A stretch of 64,000 bases of DNA, taken from contig OX344764.1 in assembly GCA_947034895.1 (NCBI GenBank), positions 20,150,001 to 20,214,000 of the forward strand. The letters run 5' to 3'. Positions within the stretch are counted from its first letter, which is position 1; every line of letters begins with the position of its first letter. This stretch comes from Rhytidiadelphus loreus (Eukaryota; Streptophyta; Bryopsida; Hypnales; Hylocomiaceae). A model generated the notes under the pieces. The model made no database searches. It saw only the letters and a list, made by a program, of their open reading frames with translations, and was not told the DNA's origin. Both the position numbers and the translations under genes were made by a program. Of the stretch, positions 25,403 to 37,989 are shown one piece after another.

Positions 25403-25647
25403 TGGTCCGAAATGACCCTAAACTACCCTGGGTGATGGCGTAGGTAGGGACCTCTGGTGGCATCTATGAGGTTGCCGGTTCAATACCCCATGTTGGCTTT
25501 GATCGCGTGGTGGTACGGTGCATGTCCCTCTTCTTGTATCCTAACGGGGTACCCATAGCTTGTAATTCCGGTAATCTCCGGTCGCCATGGTTGTGTCGTG
25601 TCAGTCCTTGTTGCAACCCTTGAAGGTCGTATGTTTCAAATCAAATA
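25403..25647 (+). mobile_element. tRNA-derived SINE with 16-bp target-site duplication
   Basis: An internal RNA polymerase III promoter is visible. The A box is TGGCGTAGGTAG at 25436-25447. The B box GGTTCAATACC at 25477-25487 matches the consensus GGTTCRANNCC exactly. The body is followed by an A/T-rich tail. The insertion is flanked by a perfect 16-bp direct repeat, AAAAATAAACTTTGGA, at 25387-25402 and 25648-25663, as expected for LINE-mediated retroposition. The A box starts about 34 bp from the 5' end, further than in a bare tRNA, so the 5' head may be an added segment. Confidence 0.7.
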
Positions 25648-25696
25648 AAAAATAAACTTTGGAGTCCTTTATTTAACTCAATTTTTTATATTTTTT

Positions 25697-25774
25697 GAAA
25701 AAGAAAAAGAAAAAAGAAAAAGAAAAAGAAAAAGAAAAAGAAAAAGAAAAAGAAATATATATATATATATATAT
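25697..25774. repeat. AAAAAG microsatellite followed by an AT microsatellite
   Basis: About ten AAAAAG-type units are followed by about ten AT dinucleotides. It lies just downstream of the SINE. Confidence 0.85.
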
Positions 25775-25929
25775 GATGTAGATTGTTTATCACTACATTA
25801 CCACCGTTGGGATTGGAATTTTTCAATTTTTCAATTAAATTCTTAACAATTTAGTGTTTTGAATCACTTTGTACTTCTTTCTACTTACTATTTTTTTCCT
25901 ATATGTTGTGCAATTCCAAATGATCTAAA

Positions 25930-26262
25930 AATTTTCAAGCATGTAGCCAACTTGACTTGAAGAATGAATCTAAAGAGTAACCAACATTTGGAACATTTTT
26001 TTATACAATGTGACCTTGTGAAGTGCAGCTGTCCGTATTTTCACAGGGCCAAAAAATGATTTTTGTCACTTCAAATGTTAATATCTTGCAATCTACGCGG
26101 TGATGAATTCCAAAAAAAAATTCACATCTTTTCAAACTATTTTACTACAAGATCCTATAGTTGCATGTGTCCAAAAATGTTTTGCATCTAAAATTTGGTG
26201 CTTGTATCATAAATGGATGTTTTTGGTGAAAACATAGTCCTTGACCTTTAGGGGTTAATGTA
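25930..26262 (+). repeat. Dispersed repeat, plus-strand copy
   Basis: This shares an ordered series of blocks with the complement of 29115-29770: TTTTCAAGCATGTAGCCAAC, GTGACCTTGTGAAGTGCA, ATCTTGCAATC, TACAAGATCCTA, GTTGCATGTGT and GAAAACATAGTC followed by TTTAGGGGTTAA. A weaker fragment occurs near 52550-52640. It is a transposon remnant of unknown class, without coding sequence. Confidence 0.6.
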
Positions 26263-26263
26263 A

Positions 26264-26425
26264 ATAAGGTAACTTAGCCTATGATAGCCCAAGTTTGGAG
26301 TAGCCTAATGTAGGCCCTGAATTTCTTCAGATGTACATGTGTCTTGTAAAATGTACTTCACAAGAACTTTTTGGCCTACATTAGGCTACTCCAAACTTGG
26401 CCTATCATAGGTTGAGTTACCTTAT
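26264..26425. repeat. Long hairpin with 53-bp arms (foldback/MITE or miRNA-like precursor)
   Basis: The arm starting ATAAGGTAACTTAGCC at 26264 and ending AATGTAGGCC at 26316 is matched by the complementary arm 26373-26425, with 50 of 53 bases paired. The loop is 56 nt. The arms are far better conserved than neighbouring decayed sequence. A transcript would fold into a stem like a plant miRNA precursor or a young MITE. Confidence 0.7.
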
Positions 26426-29114
26426 ATGTGGATAGGAAAGCTATTGTAAGGGTTGCAAGGCAAAAATTTGTTCCCCACAAAAAAAACGTTGGGGGCTCAA
26501 ATTTATTATTTATCACAAATGACAGAATTAAAAAATCTGAATTTATATTTGGAATTGAAGACTTAGTAGCTTCTTTAGAACATCAAGAAATTCAAAACTA
26601 ACTATAGCAAATAGGGGCCAAATTTTTGCATTTATCCCTAGATGGTCTCCACTAGGGAGACTACAAAAAGCTCACCATCCACATATGATTATACCTATTT
26701 CCATATCTTCCATTCCCATATATGGTTTCCATTATTATGGTAGAAATCACAAAATTTTGGTTGTGGATCTTCCCTTTATTTTAGAAATCAAGGATTCAAA
26801 CACACTACAATATCTATTATTAATATTGTATGAATAAGTGTACATGGATGATGCTTCTTTAGGCACATAATCCTCTCCTTAATCCAAACTAAATCAAGAC
26901 TACCAAATCTTGAAGATCTACTACTCTCCTAAGGAAATGGGAAAATAAATGGTTGGACTAGTAATAACAAAATTCTTTGGGAATAATCCCAAAGTTTGAT
27001 ATACGACATTATCATCTACATCTAAATCAATCATTACATCATTCTAAAGTTTTGGAGATGGAAAAATAAGTGATTGAAATAATAAGTAATAAAAAAATTA
27101 TTTGGGAATAATCTCAAGTTTGATATACAACATTACAATCTACAACTAAATTAATCATAATGTCATCCTAATACCAACCACATAACACTTCAATATCAAT
27201 GAAAATAAATTATGAATTTCTTTTTGTACAACACTAATTCATTTAATTTTTAATTTTTTTCGAGTGCAAATATAAAGAAGAATCAAATGCAACTTGTTGA
27301 CTTTTTGAATATAGTTCTATCCGAACTTTGTGACATATAGCTTCTTTTTCTTCCTTTCCTTCTAGGTCCAATAAAATTTTGAAGTGACTTTAACCTTTGG
27401 AGGACATGGGACTTTTAGGGGGCTTTAATCAATTTTAGGCAAGCAATTGCAATGTTACTTTCTCAATCATACATTTGGAATTTTGCACATAGATGATCAC
27501 AAGGATTGTCAGTAATGCAAGCAAAATTTCATAGAAATGTAGGCTGGTGATTACAAACTTATTTTCAATTTAGTCATTTCATTCCCAATACAAGAAAATT
27601 GGGTAACAAGAAAATAAACTTTGATTTTTTTTCTTGAATATTTTTTCATGGTCTTTTAACTACATTTTAGAGCACATCATCCACTTGAATAAATTGTTAG
27701 AGATATATATTTTGCTAGAAATATTTTGCAAAGTCCTAAAATAAATTTCTTCATGGTTTTGGTTCTAAGACAAAAAACCTACAATAAATGAGGAGAATCA
27801 CTTTAATAGAGTGAGACCCCATAGTAATCATTTGAATAAAAATGGACAGATGTAATCAAATTAGAACAAATTTTTGGATGGAATTCAAATATAATTTGAT
27901 GAAATATCATCATAATATTTGAGATAGTATATTAATAGTATAGACCACACTATATTTAATTTATCTAAAATGTAGTATCAATGTGCTCTCTTAATCTTTA
28001 TACTTTCAAAATTAGTGCAACTTAGTGTTATTAGTGGGGTGCAAGTTAGTGTTATTAATAATTGCATAAACTTGTAATCACTAAATGTAAACTTGGTATT
28101 GGTGAATAATAAATAAACAATTATAGTGATTCATTCTTCTTCCTCTTTTTTTTTCTTCTTGGTGCATTTGTGGTGGTGCCTTTGTTGGTTTCTTTTTTCT
28201 CTCCAATTTCTCTCTCTTGGCGGACATTGTCGTGGAGGAAATGAGAGCAGCTCTTGTCCTAACCTCTCACGTGCACTATATGTACATCTTCAACTACAAT
28301 GGCATGTGCTTGCATTACTATGCGTGATTGAGGCCTTACACAACGTTCAACCAACAACAAGACTAGAAAAGTCTTTTTTGAATTTTGGTGAAATTATGAA
28401 TATTTTTTTGATGTTTTCTTCAGCACAAAAAGATTGTGGTAATTCAAGGTCCTTAAGTCTTTTACAAAGTGGAATCGAGTTCTCATTTTTGGTGTGGCAA
28501 TTCTCAATCTAAGCATCTACATCACACTAAAATATACAAATTGAATTCTACATATTCTAGTATTTCTTGAATTTTAAGATTGAGATATACCCATGAGGCC
28601 ATGTCTAAGTACTTGAATATAACTCGGTCTAATTATTTTCACATTCTATTTTGAATTTTATCATGTTGAACCTACATACCAATATAATGACATCTAATGA
28701 GCTTAAAGAACTTTCTAGAGTTCCATTTTTTTCTAAATATTGGTATCTTGACAAAACAACTATTCAATATTAGTTCCCAATATTAATTTGAATCTTGAAT
28801 ATCTCAACTTTTTAGTGAGATTTTGAATATTTTTTTCTCATATCTTTATTATTTTTATTATTATACCATCCAAATTGGTTATGAAAGCTAGTATGAAAGG
28901 AGGTTGTTCTTATTACATGGAAGTAATTATGTACCTTGAATAAATGAAAAGCAATTTGAATGAAGTATCAAATTACACCTTTAAGTACAAATTGACTTTT
29001 TGAGGACTCCCTTGGTTCTCAATTTCCTTTAGGGATTAGGATTTGAGGAATTAATAGGTTAAATAAAACAAGTACAACTTGTCTATTCAAGAATTGTTTC
29101 CTTGAATGTTAAAT

Positions 29115-29770
29115 TTTAACCCCTAAAGTTCTTTGACTATGTTTTCACAAAAAAACACTTTGTTAGATGTTTTTTTCCTACTTTGGAGGGTTGTGAGTTC
29201 CCAATCTAGGACCAACCAAAACTACAATTTGCGAGCTGCGTTGATGTGGCACAATGTCTGCCACATCACTTTTTTTCCCAAAAAATAAAAACAAAATATT
29301 AAAAAAACTTTGTTTTTCATTTTAAGAATTTAAAAAAATTCAAAAAAAAAATTAATTAATTTTTTCTTTTGACATCAGCGTTCAATGAGGCCTAGAGGAA
29401 CAAAGTTGGGAACATGCTTGAAATGACCCTCTAGCCCCCCCAGATCTCATCTAATGGCCATTTCTAGTATAAGTACCAAAATATTAGAAAAATAAACATT
29501 TTTGAACACATGCAACCGTAGGATCTTGTAGTATGTTAGTTTGAAAAAATGAAGAAAAAATTTCAAAAATTTCCTCCATGTGGATTGCAAGATATAAGCG
29601 TTTAAATAAACAAAAATCCTTTTGGGGACCCTACAAAAAACAAGGCAATTGCACTTCACAAGGTCACACTTGTATGAAAAAATGTCCATGTTTTTGGTGC
29701 TTCTGTAGAATCATTGATTAAGCCAAGTTGGCTACATGCTTGAAAATTTTCAGATCATTTGAAATTGTAC
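29115..29770 (-). repeat. Dispersed repeat, minus-strand copy
   Basis: An inverted partner of 25930-26262 with the same block order on the minus strand, interrupted at about 29170-29500 by unrelated A/T-rich sequence that includes a GATCTCATCTAATGG end resembling the MITE family at 8113. Confidence 0.5.
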
Positions 29771-29999
29771 AATACATGAATAAAATAGAAAGTCAAAAGA
29801 AGTAGAGAATGATTCAAAATACAACCATTACATGAGATTTGAGGCTTGTAAGAGACTGTTTCAGTATAGTTCCCCTTGTTGTTTTTAATGCAGTGAAAGA
29901 ACAACACGTTGTCAAAAAAAATGAATTATTTTATTTTATTTTATTTATTTTAGATTTGACATGGCCAAACACCTTTAGAAGTCGTGGCCGAACAACAAC

Positions 30000-31275
30000 A
30001 GTCTGACGTGGCCAAATATCTTTAGAAGCCTCTCACAGCTTAATGGGTTCACCTCACTTCGTTTTCAACATCACTTGAATCACAACCCTCTAACACTATA
30101 CATGCCATGCACTTATAGCAATAGTCCTTGTTTCCAACTCATATTACTAAGTCTCACTCCCTGTGACTTTAGCACGACTCCACCTATGACATCGGGCATG
30201 TCACTTCGTAACATTGGGCGGAATTTCCACCTTAATGTGCTAGGACTCATGGTGACACTACTCACCACAATCTTAACCGCCTTTGAGTATCACCCCACTC
30301 CATGCTAGCCCATTGTGTACTTGCTACTTATGCACCATGGTTAATCAAGACTCACAACTCGGGTTTCATCGAGAATGGCCTAGTAAGGAGCATGACTCTA
30401 CCTAACTAGTGCCACGAGACACACACACAAGTGTCCCATGGTGCCTTGGCCCCAATGGTGAAGTTACATCATTACCCTTGAGTCACTGGAACTCACCAAG
30501 ACTTCAAGAGGGAGGGAGGAGTGAGTCCAACCCCTCCTATAGTACTTTCTGTGGGATTCAACAGACCCACCTCTTGTGAGTTAAAGGAACTGTTTAAACC
30601 ACCTTGGTTTTGGAAGATCACCTATTTCTAATTTTGACCATCAAGTTATACCCTCGTTTGGACTCCCGAACTTCCAAACGGTGCAACTTTGTAGTAAGAG
30701 CTTTGAATCCCACATACAAGCCCATTTTAGATATCTATGTGACAAGTAGATGCCGATGGAATATTCACTTCTCTCATTTGAACAAGTTCTCATAAAGTTA
30801 CTGCCCTCCAAAGATTCGAGTTCACCATGAGCAACATCACGCCTTCACCACGGCCCTTCTTTTGGCCATAACACTGGGCTCTTAGCTTAGAAACTTGTAA
30901 TGCTTATCATTCTAGCTTCCTTGTGTTCTTAAATTTCCAATGATATTCTACATGCCCTATTTTTATGAAGGGTTCATTGGGAACTTATTGCTCCTAACCC
31001 TTAAGTGTCCTGGCGCCACCGAGACACACCCAACTTTGAACGGCCATAACTTCTAGCTCACTAGTCCAAATCACACGTTTTTTGGATGATTAGAAGATTC
31101 TTCTCAAAGACTTTTCAAGAATGTAAGATAAACTACCACACTTTTCCAATATAGGGCGCTATTGTTTGATCGGGAGTCCTCATTTCTCCCTTCTTAGATT
31201 CTTGTAAGGTTTGGGACGTCACCGTTAAGGTCCCCCTTGCTTACTAAGGCACCCCTAAGGGATAGGGGTGTGACA
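30000..31275 (-). mobile_element. Possible LTR remnant
   Basis: The interval is clearly more GC-rich than its flanks, non-coding, and ends GGGGTGTGACA at 31265-31275. Read on the minus strand this is TGTCACACCCC, a common start of plant gypsy LTRs. The other end and a target-site duplication were not found, so this is a weak call. Confidence 0.3.
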
Positions 31276-33320
31276 GGCTATTTCCACAAGATAGTAATTC
31301 CATGGTAGAATTAGTGAGAGAAATCCAAAAAAATATGTAGAATTTTGGATAATTTTTTTTAGTAGTAAAGTAAGAGTTGCAATACACAAGGTAGTTCTGT
31401 AGATTACAAATGGCTACTTCTTGTCATTTCCAATGTGTGGAATTGCTAAGTGGTAAGCAAACTTTTTAGAAGACTGAATATTTTTGGAGTTTAGGTTGTG
31501 CAAATGTGGACAATTGGAATGCTCATTTTTTGCAAAAGTTTGACACTACAAGTTACACATTGTGAATTCAAAATTCCCACTAATAAGGGGATTGAATAAT
31601 ACTTGCAAAATTGCAAGACTGTCCATTTATAGTGTTAGTATTCTATACATTAGAAGCAAAAGTTATATTAGAAAGTAACATGAAGAAGTCGTACAAGGCT
31701 TTCACAAGTTGATAAAGTCCACAATCTACTATTCCATTTTGTATGAGTGTGTAGTGCAAAGCATATCCCAATGCAAACCTTGAATGTCAAGGAAACTCTT
31801 TGAAGTTGAGGTCCACAATAAGCATAATCTCATAAAAATTAAGGAATGTGAAAAAGGGAGGATATTGATGAATCAAGTGAAGATTAGACTTCTCCATGCT
31901 AGCCAACCATGCACATCCATCGTGAACCCAAAGTGCAAACCCACACTTGCACATCGAAGATTCGAAGGCCACACCTTGTCATGACCCTTGTCACAATCTG
32001 TGATGGATGAATGCATTGATAGATGAAAGATTTATGATGATTATGTCATGACTTTCATGTTAGGACCTTTTATAGATGAATGCATTGATGGATTATCTAA
32101 TGTATGGTGAATTGTGCACTAGTGGATAAGTAGAGATTGCTTGGAGATAGATGTTTTTCAATGGTGGATTTATGCAGTGAAGTTAGAGAACTCTACTTGG
32201 ATGACTAGTGCACTAGATTTAACATATATGAGTTGGAACTTGGAATTAGATAACTCCAAGTAGAAGATCAAGATTTGAATATAAGATGGATTGGAGAAAT
32301 ATGAATAGGACTCTTACTTTAGTGGATGGTTCTAGATTGAACCAAGGATAGAAAGCTAAAGTTAAAAAAAACAGTCCTACTCTATCATTTAAGGACTAAT
32401 AGTCTTATTGATAGTCTTTATTATATAAAACAGAGCTTGGAAGTGAGGAGAGACTCTTTTTTTGGACATTGATCTCTCTTTATGGTCGGGTGGTTGTGGG
32501 CGCTTATTTACCCACCCTTGGTAAATCGGGGAACACAACCAGGTTCTAGTCCTATGGTAGTTTTCTACTCTAATGGATGACTAAGTGTCAATCCATTGTG
32601 CCTTCCAAGCAATGGATCTTTTTAGCTAAGTCCCTAATTGTGACTCTCTAATCGTGGTTCTAAATGACTCCTAAGTTGACTATCCTACTATGTTATGTTT
32701 TTGTGTTTCCTATTTCTAAAGTTTATTCTATTGTTCTAAGATAGAAGATTATCTCATGCCATTTCTAAAAACCTAAGACTCCCTCAATTTGGACTCTCTG
32801 GTGAGCCGCTATGAGCGGATGACCGCAAGGCTATCAAACTTCATCCATGGTTTTCTATGGGTTTCCAAATTTGGTTGAAGGTGAAATTTGACCTATGGAC
32901 TTGACTCCCTATTTTCTAGCTAAATCCTAAGTCCCAACTTGGTTGGATGAACACTTCCAAGTTTCATCCGTTTTGGGCTCTAAACTTCATCCATCGATAT
33001 CTTGGGCATCCTAACTCCGATTCCTACGTGTCTTATGTTTTGGAAACCTCTCTGGGTCTACTCTAAGCTTATCCAATCAAATACGACCTGACTTCAGTCC
33101 TAATGGTACCTAGCTCTCGGCCTTGACTAACAATTGACACTTACAAAGTTTAAAGGAGAGAAAGGTCTACCCTTTGACGCCTTCAACCACCCCCTTACAC
33201 CTTCAATAATGAACCCACTCACATTAAGCACTAGAGGCCCTCAAAAGCGGCATCGCCAAGGTACGGTGGGGGTATCTCTAGGGTTAGTATAACCTTTCCC
33301 AATCCACTCAAGAACACACC
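31276..33320. other. Gene-free interval
   Basis: AT-rich to intermediate sequence with no supported gene. A small direct repeat of the GATGAATGCATTGAT type is present at about 32006-32090. Confidence 0.45.
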
Positions 33321-33592
33321 AGCTATCACCACAATGGGGGTAAAAGTGTTACCCCTCAATAGTGGGACCCAAGCAAGCTCCAACACAAAAGCTATCACCA
33401 CAATGGAGGTAAAAGTGCTACCCCTCAAAAGTGGGACCCAAGTAAGCTCCAACACAAAAGCTATCACCACAATGGAGGTAAAAGTGCTACCCCTCAAAAG
33501 TGGGACCCAAGTAAGCTCCAACACAAAAGCTATCACCACAATGGAGGTAAAAGTGCTACCCCTCAAAAGTGGGACCCAACCAAGCTCCAAAT
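33321..33592. repeat. 69-bp minisatellite, about four copies
   Basis: The unit starts AGCTATCACCACAATGG and contains GTAAAAGTG, TACCCCTCAA and GTGGGACCCAA. Copies differ by only a few bases. Because 69 is a multiple of three, long frames run through it on both strands (for example a 23-residue repeat), but these are by-products and not evidence of a gene. Confidence 0.85.
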
Positions 33593-36500
33593 TCAAGAAG
33601 TAACAACAATAGAGCCAACAAAGCTCTAAAGCACTGTTGCAAAGTGTCTTGGCTAAAGTACTAAGAAAACCTACACAAGTTAGACCCAACAACAATTGAG
33701 GGAGGTTCAAAGCTTCGCCGTCTCAAGGGGACCAACAATGGCGGGGACTTAAGAGCCTTGGTTCCAACCCAAGGTCTCTCTAAAAGGATGTAACAACAAG
33801 ACTAAAAAGACTCCAAAGACTTGCACTCTAAAGAACCTTAAGATACACAAGGTAGAGGGACCTCCAAGGCCTCTACAAACTTGAAAAACAAAAACAATGG
33901 AGCCCTACAGAGGCTCAAAAAGACTGTATTCAAAGTTGCTTGGCCAAACGCTAAGGCTCTTACAAGAATGGACTCAAGGATCTTAACTCTAAAGACTCAA
34001 ACAAGGACCTTGAGAGCTTTGGTTCCAACCCAAAGTCTCTCCAAATGGAGGGGGGCTTTTGGAAGGGAGAAGGTCCCCCTTTTATAGGATTCCAAGGGTC
34101 CACTCCCCCCCTTGACTTGTTACTACATCCATCCAGATTTTCATCCTTATCTTTTGAGATTTCCACCTCTCAAATAGTCAAATACCGACTACCGAGGTAA
34201 GCATATCTCTTAGGATTTCCGTCCTCATCTTTTGAGATCTTCACTTCTCAAATACCAAGGTAAGCATATCTCTTATCTTTTGAGATTTTCACCTAATTTG
34301 GTTTTTACGCTGGTCCTAACATCTAATTTTTGGAGTTAACTCGGAATTGCAAATGGATTGCGCCAATGGCTTCAAAAGGCCATTTTTAGCCTACAGGACC
34401 TCCACCCCCTATTTCCATCGCAAAAAATCCATTGGAAACTAGGGCCAACTAGGGCCAATTAAAAGGGTAAAAATCTAACTTTTGGGATTTACCTCTTTTG
34501 GCTTGGGTAACTATCTAGGGTTGTTGGGGAGGCTCTAGGGAGTAAGAAAAGACTCCTTGATGTCTTCGTTCCGACTTTGTACGCTCCCGGGACGCCGGTC
34601 AACCCCGCAAAGATCTTACCATAATTATTAATTGGAGGAATGTTGTCGATTTCGGCTGCCTCCCGCTATCGGAACACCGTGAAATTTGTCAGGGCGCGTT
34701 ATTAACATAAAAGATGCTAGTCTAATTTTTAGTGAGATTTTACTGCGGCCAGGGCATTTTCTATGAATTTCCCGTCGTGGCCTTTGGCGGTTGACTGCTC
34801 GGAAAAAGATCCTTTGGAGATCAGAAAAAACCGAGACTTTTTGGAGAACCTCTCATGGAGTCCTCCAAGCCACGTGCCAAGTCTTGGGATAATTTGGCAC
34901 ACAATTGGTGGCGAGGCGAAAAACCGACTTCGTTTGAATCATCGGCAGTCAGGAAATCTTTCACACGTGAAGGAATCTTGGCGAATTGATTTCGCTGTGG
35001 ATACCTTGACATGTTCCAGATCCAAGAACACTATCCGGCGGCCGTGAATTCCTCCATGTGGCCTGTCTTGGACAAGTAACCCCTGCAAGCTAACAATTTG
35101 GATTCCTAACGTTTCGTCGATGGAATGGGGAAACTAGAATTTATCTTTGGGGATTTATGTGGGGATTTCCCTAACTCTCCTAAGACCAATTTAGCCTATC
35201 ATGGTCACATGCACTGGGTTTGGGCTATTTTGGGTAAGTTCCCGGTAGCCCTATTGTTTCCCACTATTTACGGGTTCCAACCTATATACAAGTGGGTTTT
35301 GTAGGTAATCTATGGATAAAAGGCTATTTATGACCAAATGCTATACTGGTACGTGACATACCTATTTTGGTTCTACACTCTTTTTTGGGCTTTTCGTAGT
35401 ACTTTATGCCTTAATTTGTAATAAACTAAAAAAAAGAAAACTATGAGTCCCAAGTGACGAATTTGGGGCTCATATATGGCGGCCATTTGTGGTATGATTT
35501 GAAAAATCATGAGAACCTAAAATTTCTTGCTATAACTATCCCTGGGCACACGGTCAAATGTTCTAATGGCAACCTAAGGGTGGTAGTGCCAGGTTTGTTA
35601 AGCAATGGTCGAAATGTTGTCATAATGTATCTACATCCTAAAATTTAATTTTTGTCCAAAAATATTGAAAATTGGATAAGATAAAGGATATCAAAGTTTA
35701 TTTTAGAGTAGGAAATCCAAAACTACCCACAAACGAAAAATCCTCATAATTTTTGACTCATTGATCAAAATGGAATGATTCTAAGCTTTTTGTGTATATC
35801 AAACTCTAGAAAATCAATTTCAAACATAATTAGTTGTTTGTTACTTTGTTTACTACACATTCATAAATTCACAGAAGTCATACAACTGTCATGATGGAAG
35901 AAAGACCAAATTGCATATTACAAGATTTTCACCATATGTACGTATCTTTATGTATGAAATGTGTAGCAATTGTGAAATACACATGCTTGATGCTCTTCTA
36001 AGCAAAAATGTGTCATCATGTCATCATGTATCTAAGCAATAATGTATCATCATGTTTTGCATTTGAGAGTAGAAATGGGAGTTCATTATATATTTTTATT
36101 CATATGAGGTGGTATTGTGGTAGGATGTACAACAACGCACATGAGAATGATGAGATATGTAAATTAAGATTAGTGCTCAAGAGTTCCATTGCTCATGGTG
36201 AACTCAAATTGCAGTAGGAATTTAGAGGTTGAAAACTTGATGTATTATCCTATATTCCTGTTACCAAACCCCCAAAGGCCAAAACATTGAACTTTTATGC
36301 AAGTGCAAAATCGATTGTACTTTACTTGAATTCCAAACCTAAGTAGATGTCTAGATTGCAATTATCAAAGGAACCATTTAACTTGAATCCGAAAAGAAAA
36401 CAAATTATATTCGATTTTATTCCAAAACAATTCTAGTATCTACTTTGTTTTGGGAAAAGAACCAAAAATAAAAAATAAAAGAAGAGGTATTTCATTTCTA

Positions 36501-36800
36501 TTCCTAAATCCAAACATAATTAGACTCTTGTTACCAAAATGAAGCATTGCACGTTTGAATTAGAATCCAAAAACCAAGTAACTTTAAAATTTAAATTGAT
36601 GACAACCCTTAAACTCCTACACGATTTTTATCCTCCAATTACAAAAAATATAACTTGTCATTTCTAATTACAAATATTGACCGTTGAACTAAATTGAAGA
36701 TTTTTCATTCTATCTTTGAACATGCTTACCCAACCCTGACATGCTTTGATTACAAAGCGCCTGAAGTACAAGCGCATAACATTTAATTTGTATTTGATTT
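33593..36800. other. Gene-free interval
   Basis: Contains a short duplicated segment around 34145-34290 (TCTTTTGAGAT and AAGCATATCTCTTA repeated). An open frame at 34763-35047 has no domain. Nothing else recognised. Confidence 0.45.
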
Positions 36801-37989
36801 GAATTTTAAATAATTGTAGCAACAATTTACCAAATACCATAAAGCCTTCAAGCATTACCAAACAAAACATAACTTCTCTTTGATTTGAAATCTAAACCCT
36901 TTTAGCATCTAGTAACAAGACCAAAGCCTTTAACTTGCTTTCAAAACTTTGTTTCCTTTCTAAATCCTTGTAGCCTCTATTTTCAAAAATAACCCTTAAA
37001 CTACATTTGAATACATTGTAATATGATAATGATGTGAATTCAAAACCCTTGTAGATCCAATTATCAAAAATAATTGAGAAGTATTCGAACTCTACAAAAT
37101 ATAACTCATGTTTCATTTTTTTAGGGAACTCCAAACCCTTTTAGTTTCTATTTGGAGAACTCTAAAATTCATCCTTGAAGTCTTCAACTTGAATTTTTAA
37201 GAATGAGTACCTTGTATTCCGTTACGAATCCAAAAACTTTTAGCATCTAATTATATTTGTTTTCTTGAAAGTGTGCAAGTTAGTTTTAATTTTCTAGAAA
37301 TCTCATTTTTTGAGTGTGGGGACTATTTCTCAAGTCCTTGGAGAAGCAAAGAAGGACAAGGGCGATACATGAAAAGAGACACATCCTTCCATGGAATTGT
37401 CTTTCAATTCAAAAAGTGGTTGGACCTCTTAATACAACCATTGACTTCAAGATATTTCCCAAGCTCAAATTAATTGCTGACTACATTAATTGCTTTCCCA
37501 CTTTCCCTCTCTCCATGGGAAGGAAGAATCCCATGCCAATTTCAAATCTGAAGGTCAATTTCACTCCCCCCCATTGTTGGTGGAGGGAGTTCTTGCATAT
37601 TTTTTCCTCCGAGGATCAGTGCACGAACGTGTGAACAGGGGCGTGGACGTTCGGTCGCGGACGTCCACTCAGAATTCCAATTTTAAAGCAAGTCTTCCAA
37701 TTCCCTCCTTGAACTCCTTCCAAGCCAAATTTGAACTCCCTCTAAGGGTTTGAGGATTCCATGCCCAAAATAATTAAATAAACCGTTGACCATGAATTAA
37801 AAAATCACTTAATTAGTATTTCATTATAATACCCACCCTTCTCAAGTCCTAGACTTTAGAGTTTAGAGTTTTAGGATCCCATTACACAAATTAAAGGGTG
37901 GAGTCCAATGATTGAATATTTGAAATCATAAACAATTTGGGTAATGCTTCATTTCATTCCCAAAGACCCAAACCGCTTTGCTATCCCCA

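Larger units (their letters stand above)
24201..29999. other. Gene-free AT-rich interval of decayed repeats
   Basis: No coding sequence can be supported across 5.8 kb. Recognisable contents are an AT microsatellite near 24592-24612, a SINE (25403-25647), an AAAAAG/AT microsatellite (25697-25774), two inverted copies of one dispersed repeat, and a long hairpin (26264-26425). An open frame at 28126-28512 is low-complexity at its start and has no domain. Confidence 0.55.

Noticed and set aside
33231..33710. 159-codon repetitive hydrophobic minus-strand frame
   Set aside because: A by-product of the 69-bp minisatellite; the complementary strand is equally open.
34763..35047. 94-codon frame in an intermediate-GC patch
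   Set aside because: No domain, no splice partners, and an overlapping antisense frame of similar length.
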